Below, piece after piece: positions 1 through 5,608 of a stretch of 7,597 nucleotides of DNA (the stretch's first letter is position 1; the number at the start of each line of letters is the position of its first letter). Under the pieces are notes generated by a model. The model searched no databases. It saw nothing but the letters and a program-made list of their open reading frames with translations, and was not told the DNA's origin. The translations under genes were made by a program, and so were the position numbers. Source of the DNA: Bifidobacterium breve (GTDB lineage: Bacteria; Actinomycetota; Acidimicrobiia; Acidimicrobiales; Ilumatobacteraceae); contig CAMBPP010000070.1 in NCBI GenBank assembly GCA_945869715.1, positions 1 to 7,597 of the forward strand, given 5' to 3'.

Positions 1-2
1 GC

Positions 3-155
3 CGTGTAGAGGTTGCAACTGGCGCGCAAGTGGGCGACCACATTGTGGTTAACGGTGCCGACTGTGGCGTTGTTACGTCTGTTGTCGGCAGTGTTGCTAT
101 TGCCCGTATGTCGCGCAGTGCAAATGAATACGGCGAGGCTCTTCAGCCCGCCTAG
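3..155 (+). CDS. C-terminal fragment of a GcvT/YgfZ-type folate-binding protein (5' end outside window)
   Basis: Only the last 50 codons are visible, read in the third forward frame and ending in TAG at 153-155. The tail contains a hydrophobic beta-rich segment with GVVTSVVGSVAIARM, which resembles the C-terminal barrel of the aminomethyltransferase/YgfZ superfamily, where a G-x-VTS motif is followed by a short strand ending in an A-x-A-R/L-type sequence. YgfZ-like proteins bind tetrahydrofolate and support Fe-S cluster enzymes and tRNA modification; GcvT itself is the T-protein of glycine cleavage. The fragment is too short to choose between them, and YgfZ is slightly favoured only because the barrel appears to end soon after the motif. 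The gene converges on the M50 protease gene, with just three T residues (156-158) between the two stop codons, so there is no room for a terminator between them. Confidence 0.55.
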   Translation, partial: RVEVATGAQVGDHIVVNGADCGVVTSVVGSVAIARMSRSANEYGEALQPA

Positions 156-158
156 TTT

Positions 159-1073
159 TTATTTCTGCGACAGCGATGCTTGTTCGGCTGCACGCATCCA
201 GGCCTGAGCTCCATCGTGGTCACCTAATGCGCTCAATGACTGTGAAATTTTTGCTGCGATGAGTGCGTTGGGCTGCTCGCGAAATGCCTCGGCTCCAATT
301 TTTGCAGCCTCGTCATAGCTCCCTACACGATGCAACCCAGACATCACCAAAATGATGTAATCGGTTTGCGAGAGACCAGAAGTAGTGGCGCCCCTGCGTT
401 GACGTGATCCAAATAGTTGGAGTTGCATAATAAGAAGAATTGCTGTGAGCGGGAGAAAACTTCGCGCAGCTTCGTAGGTCACCGCGGCAACAAGCCCAGC
501 AGATGTAAGTGCAACGCTGAACCACATCATGAAACTGGCCCCACGACGTGGCGCTATTTTCTCGAGGGCTGCAGAAACAATGGCGCCTCCATCGAGAGGA
601 ATGACTGGTATGAGATTCACCACAGCCAAAACAATGCCTGCCCACCAAATGCTCAGCGTTGCGTCGTTGCGTAAAACGTCGCTGCGCGACAAGGGGTTTG
701 CTCCGAGCAAAAACATGGCAATAGTTGCAACGGTTCCTTGAGCGAATGATCCGGCTGCTGCGATACCTGCTCGTTCCCATCGGGCAAGTGGGCGACTCGG
801 TAAATACGAGGCATAGCCAGCAAGAAAGTCGAGTGAAATTTCGGCGTGTGCTCCGGTGGCGCGGGCGGCGAGCGCATGGCCCAGTTCGTGAATGAGGGTG
901 AAAACAGCGAGTGTTCCTGCAACCCATAGCCCAAGCGAACCACCGTAAATAAAGACAACGAGACCGAGAAAGACGATGAATCCGGGGCGAATTTCCACGC
1001 GGAAACCGAGAAGCGTGAAACTTCTGAAGTGGGTGCCGCGTTCTTTCAACATTTGCTTGAAGCCTAAGGGCAT
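159..1073 (-). CDS. M50 family (site-2 protease-like) membrane zinc metalloprotease with TPR-like C-terminal tail
   Basis: This 304-residue protein is a predicted intramembrane zinc protease. HELGH at residues 62-66 gives the two histidine ligands (H62, H66) and the catalytic glutamate (E63), inside a hydrophobic stretch from about 31 to 70. The second M50 signature, NLIPVIPLDGG at 153-163, supplies the third ligand, D161. Further hydrophobic segments lie near 102-123, 142-160, 182-200 and 207-221. No PDZ or CBS domain is seen. After the last membrane segment, residues about 235-300 form a soluble helical tail with two TPR-like helix pairs (the GSYDEAA and GDHDGAQAW regions), probably cytoplasmic and suited to partner binding. 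The substrate cannot be told; members of this family cleave membrane-bound regulators such as anti-sigma factors. The start at 1073 is preceded by a weak AGAGG four bases upstream; M8 (1052) is an alternative. The gene is divergent from ppdK, with 20 nt between start codons. Confidence 0.88.
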   Translation of the reverse strand: MPLGFKQMLKERGTHFRSFTLLGFRVEIRPGFIVFLGLVVFIYGGSLGLWVAGTLAVFTLIHELGHALAARATGAHAEISLDFLAGYASYLPSRPLARWERAGIAAAGSFAQGTVATIAMFLLGANPLSRSDVLRNDATLSIWWAGIVLAVVNLIPVIPLDGGAIVSAALEKIAPRRGASFMMWFSVALTSAGLVAAVTYEAARSFLPLTAILLIMQLQLFGSRQRRGATTSGLSQTDYIILVMSGLHRVGSYDEAAKIGAEAFREQPNALIAAKISQSLSALGDHDGAQAWMRAAEQASLSQK

Positions 1074-1081
1074 TACGCCTC

Positions 1082-1087
1082 TAGACT
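1082..1087 (+). promoter_or_regulatory. -10 hexamer TAGACT of a likely leaderless ppdK promoter
   Basis: TAGACT fits the actinobacterial TAnnnT -10 pattern and ends 6 nt before the GTG at 1094, which places transcription initiation at or next to the start codon. No Shine-Dalgarno lies between it and GTG. A weak -35 candidate, TTGAAG at 1057-1062, has a rather long 19-nt spacer. The hexamer lies in the 20-nt divergent gap shared with the M50 protease gene and overlaps that gene's presumed ribosome binding site on the other strand. Confidence 0.6.
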
Positions 1088-1093
1088 TTTACC

Positions 1094-3769
1094 GTGCCAC
1101 TTGTATATGCCTTCGACCACAAACATCGCCGTTCTCCACGAGACATGAAAGACCTTCTCGGTGGAAAGGGTGCCAACCTCGCCGAGATGATGAGCGTCTT
1201 GAACCTCCCCGTGCCTCACGGGTTTACTGTCACCACCGACGCGTGCCGTGAGTACATGAAAGGTGGATGGCCAAAAGGCCTCGACCTCGAAATTGCAAAG
1301 CAAGTTGCTGCGCTCGAGAAAAAAATGGGACGCAAACTTGGCAACGTTGCCGATCCACTTTTGGTGTCGGTGCGCTCTGGTGCAAAGTTCTCGATGCCCG
1401 GCATGATGGACACCGTTCTCAACTTGGGTCTAAATGACAAAACAGTTGTTGGTCTTGCCAAGGCAAGCGATGAGCGTTTTGCTTATGACTCGTATCGTCG
1501 TTTCATCAGCATGTACGGCCGCATTGTGCTCGGTCTCGGCGGTGAAGAGTTTGAACACGAACTCACCCAAGCTCGTTTAGCTGCTGGAGTTGCTTCCGAC
1601 TCTGAAATTCCTGCTGCCGCACTCAAGGCAATTTGTGACTCGTACAAGAAAATTGTGCAGACCCATACGGGTAAGGCATTTCCGCAAGACCCTGTCAAGC
1701 AGTTGCGTGGAGCAATTGAAGCCGTGTTCCGTTCATGGAATGGATCACGTGCCATTGCCTACCGTGTGCGCGAGAAAATTAGCCACGATCTTGGTACCGC
1801 CGTCAACGTTCAGGCCATGGTGTTTGGCAACCGCGATGACAACTCGGGAACTGGTGTTGGCTTCACCCGCAATGCGGCAACAGGCGACAACAAGCCATAT
1901 GGCGACTTCTTGCTCAATGCACAAGGTGAAGACGTAGTTGCTGGTATTCGCAACACAGAAGACCTCGATGCGCTGAAGCGCAAGTTCCCCGTTATTCACA
2001 ACGAGCTCATGGCCATTTTCTTGCGCCTCGAGAAGCACTACAAAGATATGTGCGACACCGAGTTCACTATTGACCAGGGCAAGTTGTGGATGTTGCAAAC
2101 ACGTGTTGGCAAGCGCACAGGTGCAGCAGCACTCAAGATGGCTGTCGACATGACCAAGGGCACCGGCAAAGGTAAAGGTGCTTGGAAAATTTCGCGCAAA
2201 GAAGCCATCATGCGCGTTACTGCCGACCACCTCGATCAGGTGTTGCACCCACAGTTCGCAAACAAGGGAATTGTTCTTACCAAGGGTCTCGCTGCATCAC
2301 CTGGTGCTGCAGTTGGCAAGGTCTATTTCACCGCCGACGATGCAGCCGACGCGGCCGATCGTGGCGAAGCAGTCATCTTGGTGCGTAACGAAACGAGCCC
2401 TGAAGATGTTCACGGCATGATGGTGTCGCAAGGCATTCTTACCGCTCGTGGCGGGCTCGTGAGCCATGCCGCAGTTGTGGCTCGCGGATGGGGTACTCCT
2501 GCCATTGTGGGCGCCGAAGCCTTGCGCATTGAAGGCAAGCAGTTCTCGGTTGGCAGCGTCGTGGTGAAAGAGGGCGACGTCATTTCACTCGATGGCGCAT
2601 CGGGCGAAGTGGTTGTTGGCGAGTTGAAACTCGAAGCCGCAAAACCACCAAAAGAATTTGAAACCATTTTGAAGTGGGCCGACGAAATTCGCAAGGGCAA
2701 GCTTGCTGTTCGAGCCAATGCCGACACCGGTGAAGATGCAAAAAATGCTCGCGAACTTGGCGCAGAAGGTATTGGCTTGTGCCGTACCGAGCACATGTTC
2801 CTTGCTCCCGACCGTTTGCCTGTTGTGCGCCGCATGATCTTGGCCGATACACCTGAAGAAGAAACAGCGGCTCTTGAAGAACTTCGTCAAGTGCAAAAAG
2901 AAGACTTTGCCGCCATCTTCCGCGAGATGTCGGGTCTTCCCGTCACCGTGCGTTTGCTCGACCCGCCACTTCACGAGTTCTTGCCACGCGTGCTTGACCT
3001 CGAAGTGAAGAAAGCATCAGTTGGTTTATCTCACGAAGAAGAGAAGTTGTTGGAAGCAGCCGAAAGCTGGGCTGAATTCAACCCAATGATTGGTACTCGT
3101 GGTGTGCGACTCGGTGTTATTAAGCCAGGTCTTTATGCCATGCAGGTGCGAGCACTGATGGAAGCAGCCGACCAGGTATCGGGCGAAGGCTTCAAGCCCA
3201 TTGCAGAAGTAATGATTCCTCTCACCGTTACACGTGAAGAACTCGCGCTAGCTCGTTCATGGGTAGAAGAAGTGTTGCGTGAAAATGCCACACGTCCAGC
3301 GCCAATGAACAAAGGCAAAAAAGTGTCGCGCCCGAAGGTCACCATCGGAACAATGATTGAAACCCCTCGTGCAGCATTGCGTGCCGATGAACTTGCAGAA
3401 GAAGCCGACTTCTTCAGTTTTGGTACCAACGACCTCACGCAGTTGGTCTTTGGCTTCAGCCGCGACGATATTGAAAGCCGCATGATGCCTGCATATCTTG
3501 AAGCTGGACTTTTGAAGCGCAATCCTTTTGAGACCATCGACCAAAACGGCGTTGGTGAGTTGGTGTTCCTTGCTACTCAACGTGGCCGCAAAGTAAAGCG
3601 TGACCTCAAGATTGGCGTTTGTGGTGAGCATGGTGGCGACCCAGAGTCCATCGAACTTTTCTACAAGGCCGGCTTGAACTACGTCAGTTGCTCGCCATTT
3701 CGTGTACCTATTGCGCGCTTGTCGGCAGCACAATCGGTATTGGGCGGAACACATAGCGAAACTAAGTAA
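1094..3769 (+). CDS. ppdK: Pyruvate, phosphate dikinase
   Basis: This 891-residue cytosolic enzyme interconverts pyruvate + ATP + Pi with PEP + AMP + PPi, linking glycolysis and gluconeogenesis. The length is typical. The N-terminal ATP-grasp domain shows GGKGANLAEM (23-32), VSVRSGAKFSMPGMMD (91-106), the glycine-rich segment around 251-286 and LWMLQTRVGKRTG (331-343). The swivelling phosphohistidine domain carries GGLVSHAAVVARG (453-465) with catalytic H458. The C-terminal PEP/pyruvate barrel shows GLCRTEHMF (561-569), ETPRAALRADELA (756-768), FSFGTNDLTQ (774-783) and the catalytic cysteine C843 in GVCGEHGGDP. The residue two before the histidine is Val456, where many plant and bacterial enzymes have the regulatory threonine. 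The GTG start matches the family N-terminus (VYAFDH... then GGKGAN) and sits directly behind a TAGACT hexamer without a Shine-Dalgarno, suggesting a leaderless message. It is followed by a 63-nt gap with a hairpin. Confidence 0.97.
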   Translation: MPLVYAFDHKHRRSPRDMKDLLGGKGANLAEMMSVLNLPVPHGFTVTTDACREYMKGGWPKGLDLEIAKQVAALEKKMGRKLGNVADPLLVSVRSGAKFSMPGMMDTVLNLGLNDKTVVGLAKASDERFAYDSYRRFISMYGRIVLGLGGEEFEHELTQARLAAGVASDSEIPAAALKAICDSYKKIVQTHTGKAFPQDPVKQLRGAIEAVFRSWNGSRAIAYRVREKISHDLGTAVNVQAMVFGNRDDNSGTGVGFTRNAATGDNKPYGDFLLNAQGEDVVAGIRNTEDLDALKRKFPVIHNELMAIFLRLEKHYKDMCDTEFTIDQGKLWMLQTRVGKRTGAAALKMAVDMTKGTGKGKGAWKISRKEAIMRVTADHLDQVLHPQFANKGIVLTKGLAASPGAAVGKVYFTADDAADAADRGEAVILVRNETSPEDVHGMMVSQGILTARGGLVSHAAVVARGWGTPAIVGAEALRIEGKQFSVGSVVVKEGDVISLDGASGEVVVGELKLEAAKPPKEFETILKWADEIRKGKLAVRANADTGEDAKNARELGAEGIGLCRTEHMFLAPDRLPVVRRMILADTPEEETAALEELRQVQKEDFAAIFREMSGLPVTVRLLDPPLHEFLPRVLDLEVKKASVGLSHEEEKLLEAAESWAEFNPMIGTRGVRLGVIKPGLYAMQVRALMEAADQVSGEGFKPIAEVMIPLTVTREELALARSWVEEVLRENATRPAPMNKGKKVSRPKVTIGTMIETPRAALRADELAEEADFFSFGTNDLTQLVFGFSRDDIESRMMPAYLEAGLLKRNPFETIDQNGVGELVFLATQRGRKVKRDLKIGVCGEHGGDPESIELFYKAGLNYVSCSPFRVPIARLSAAQSVLGGTHSETK

Positions 3770-3805
3770 GCGTCATCTCTGTGCGAAAGACTCAAGGGGA
3801 TTCAA

Positions 3806-3830
3806 GCGAAGGCTAGGCAGTAGCCTTCGC
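3806..3830. repeat. Perfect 10-bp inverted repeat (5-nt loop) between ppdK and dnaG
   Basis: The left arm GCGAAGGCTA (3806-3815) and right arm TAGCCTTCGC (3821-3830) are exact reverse complements around a GGCAG loop, and the repeat ends 2 nt before the dnaG ATG. The right arm begins with TAGCCT, the proposed dnaG -10. There is no T-run after it, so it is not a canonical intrinsic terminator for ppdK, although a U-less terminator is possible. Alternatives are an operator over the dnaG promoter, or a hairpin in ppdK read-through RNA that would hide the dnaG start. The function is inferred; the symmetry is plain in the sequence. Confidence 0.85.
3821..3826 (+). promoter_or_regulatory. -10 hexamer TAGCCT of a likely leaderless dnaG promoter
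   Basis: TAGCCT ends exactly 6 nt before the dnaG ATG (3833), the same geometry as at ppdK and the sigma gene. I find no convincing -35 at 16-19 nt, because that spacer is filled by the left arm and loop of the inverted repeat. No Shine-Dalgarno is visible before ATG, which again fits a leaderless transcript. Confidence 0.6.
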
Positions 3831-3832
3831 AC

Positions 3833-5593
3833 ATGGCAATCTCCGACGACGACATCGAGGCACTGCGTCAACGCGTGTCTATTGTCGACATCGTGCAAGC
3901 ATCGGTTGCATTGCGTCGAGTGGGCCGTAACTGGGTGGGCCTGTGCCCATTCCATGCAGAGAAGTCTGGCTCATTCAATGTGCGTGAAGAGACGGGTCGT
4001 TATCGCTGCTTTGGATGCGGTGCGTCGGGCGACGTTTTTAAATTTGTACAAGACATGGAGCATGTCGATTTCGTCGGTTCGGTAGAAGCTCTTGCGGCCA
4101 AAGTAGGAATGCAACTCAATTACACCTCGGGTACAGAGTCAAAAGATCGTCAGCGACGCAAGAAGCTTGTTGCTGTTATGGACAATGCGGCAACGTGGTA
4201 CCACGAACGTTTGTTGAATAGCCCCGATGCGCGAGAAGCCCGCGACTACCTGCGTTCGCGTGGTTTAGCTGGCGATATTGCGCGCCAGTTCCGCATTGGC
4301 TGGGCGCCAGACGACTGGGATGCACTCAGTGTGGGCTTGTCGCAAGGAAAGCAGGCTTCTGTAGAAGATCTGCGAGAGACGGGTCTTGCATTCACCAACA
4401 AGCGTGGGAAATTGCAAGATGCGTTTCGCGCACGCATTTTGTTTCCCATTTTTTCCGACACCGGAGATGTACTTGCATTTGGCGGGCGCATTATGCCGGG
4501 CAGTACCGACCCTGCGAAATACAAGAATTCGCCAGAAACTCCCATCTATTCCAAGTCGCGCACGTTGTATGGGTTGAACTGGGCAAAGTCCGACATCGTG
4601 GCAAGTGATCAGGTAGTCATTTGTGAGGGCTATACCGACGTCATTGGTTTTCATCGCGCAGGCATTGCGCGTGCGGTTGCAACTTGTGGAACAGCGCTCA
4701 CCGAAGAGCACGTGCGTATTTTGAAACGCTTTGCGAATCGGGTGGTGCTGGCATTCGACGCCGATGCTGCTGGTCAAGGAGCCGCCGAACGTTTTTATGA
4801 ATGGGAATCGAAGTACTCAGTCAGCGTGAGCGTTGCACATTTCCCTGCAGGAAAAGATCCGGGTGAACTGTCGATAACCGACCCCACTGCATTGCGTGAG
4901 GCCATCGATAAGGCCCAGCCTTTTTTAGGTTTTCGTTTACAGCGCGTGCTCGACGCAAGCTCCATTCGCACGCCTGAAGATCGAGCAAAAACTGCCGAGA
5001 AAGCAGTGGGGGTTATTAACGAACATCCCGACATCAACGTGCGCAAAATTTACGCTGGCCAAGTGGCAAGCCATACGGGTCTTCCTGTTGCCGATGTGGT
5101 GAAGCGTGTGGAAACTCGCACGCGCAATGTTTCTTTCACCCCCGTCGACCAGCAGCGCTCGGCACGTGAAAATGCCGAGTTTGTTGCCGTGGCCACCCTC
5201 TTGCACGAGTGGGACACCATTGCTCCATGGCTTGTCGAGGGACTTTTCCCCACTGAAACCATGCGTCGCGCCTTTCTCGCCTTAGCCGAAAGCAACGGCA
5301 ACCTCGATAACGCATTGAGTCTCGCCGACCCTGAAGCCCGTGAGGTCTTAGAGCGGGCTGCAGTGGCCGATATTGAGGCCGATGGGCGTAGAGAGGCAAT
5401 GAACCTGCTCTCAGCAGCAGTGCGTAGGGAACTTGCTGGTCACCGCGGAGTAACTGACCCAGAAATGTTGCTATCTGATCGCGATGCACGACTGCAACTT
5501 GAACTTCTTGAAGACCGACATGCAAGTGAAAATGCTGCAGCCTTTCTTTTAGAGTGGGTCAGTGGGCGGGCGGTAAATCATGTCACAGAATGA
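3833..5593 (+). CDS. dnaG: DNA primase DnaG
   Basis: This 586-residue replication primase synthesises short RNA primers at the fork for DNA polymerase III and works with the replicative helicase DnaB. The N-terminal CHC2 zinc finger has ligands C38, H41 (CPFH) and C59, C62 (CFGC). The segment after CPFH reads EKSGSF, with Gly where the familiar form EKTPSF has Pro. The basic catalytic-core segment KYKNSPETPIYSKSR lies at 229-243. The Toprim domain follows with EGYTDV (265-270, catalytic E265) and FDADAAGQGAA (308-318, metal-binding D309 and D311). Residues from about 440 to 586 form a poorly conserved helical C-terminal region, expected to bind helicase. The ATG start fits the family (a short helix, then VDIVQASV) and follows the TAGCCT hexamer by 6 nt. 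The sigma-factor gene begins 15 nt after the stop, an arrangement like the macromolecular-synthesis operon. Confidence 0.96.
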   Translation: MAISDDDIEALRQRVSIVDIVQASVALRRVGRNWVGLCPFHAEKSGSFNVREETGRYRCFGCGASGDVFKFVQDMEHVDFVGSVEALAAKVGMQLNYTSGTESKDRQRRKKLVAVMDNAATWYHERLLNSPDAREARDYLRSRGLAGDIARQFRIGWAPDDWDALSVGLSQGKQASVEDLRETGLAFTNKRGKLQDAFRARILFPIFSDTGDVLAFGGRIMPGSTDPAKYKNSPETPIYSKSRTLYGLNWAKSDIVASDQVVICEGYTDVIGFHRAGIARAVATCGTALTEEHVRILKRFANRVVLAFDADAAGQGAAERFYEWESKYSVSVSVAHFPAGKDPGELSITDPTALREAIDKAQPFLGFRLQRVLDASSIRTPEDRAKTAEKAVGVINEHPDINVRKIYAGQVASHTGLPVADVVKRVETRTRNVSFTPVDQQRSARENAEFVAVATLLHEWDTIAPWLVEGLFPTETMRRAFLALAESNGNLDNALSLADPEAREVLERAAVADIEADGRREAMNLLSAAVRRELAGHRGVTDPEMLLSDRDARLQLELLEDRHASENAAAFLLEWVSGRAVNHVTE

Positions 5594-5596
5594 ATC

Positions 5597-5602
5597 TAGG
5601 CT
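5597..5602 (+). promoter_or_regulatory. -10 hexamer TAGGCT of a likely leaderless sigma-gene promoter
   Basis: TAGGCT lies wholly within the 15-nt gap between dnaG and the sigma gene and ends 6 nt before GTG 5609, matching the spacing at ppdK and dnaG. No convincing -35 is seen in the end of dnaG. The only Shine-Dalgarno-like bases are a weak AGG inside the hexamer. The sigma gene may therefore have its own leaderless transcript in addition to any read-through from dnaG. Confidence 0.58.
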
Positions 5603-5608
5603 GTTGCC

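Noticed and set aside
13..207. 64-codon forward frame at the left edge, with a hydrophobic stretch resembling a signal peptide
   Set aside because: It overlaps the better-supported GcvT/YgfZ C-terminal frame (3-155) and runs into the end of the protease gene.
313..927. 204-codon minus-strand frame within the M50 protease
   Set aside because: It is a same-strand alternative frame under a gene with clear HELGH and PLDGG motifs, and it has no family resemblance.
159..1073. Functional link between the M50 protease and the sigma factor (regulated anti-sigma proteolysis)
   Set aside because: The sigma factor is of the primary type, no anti-sigma gene is visible, and the two genes are more than 4 kb apart on opposite strands, so nothing here supports the link.
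1745..3754. Long open frames on the minus strand inside ppdK (1745-2248 and 3257-3754)
   Set aside because: They lie fully antisense to a strongly conserved gene, have no recognisable domain and look like by-products of the codon bias of ppdK.
3806..3832. The ppdK-dnaG hairpin as a standard rho-independent terminator
   Set aside because: No T-run follows the right arm; the dnaG ATG starts 2 nt later. A non-canonical terminator is still possible.
4265..4777. 170-codon minus-strand open frame inside dnaG
   Set aside because: It is antisense to the conserved primase core, and its composition (many Arg, Cys and His) is typical of shadow frames; no family is recognised.
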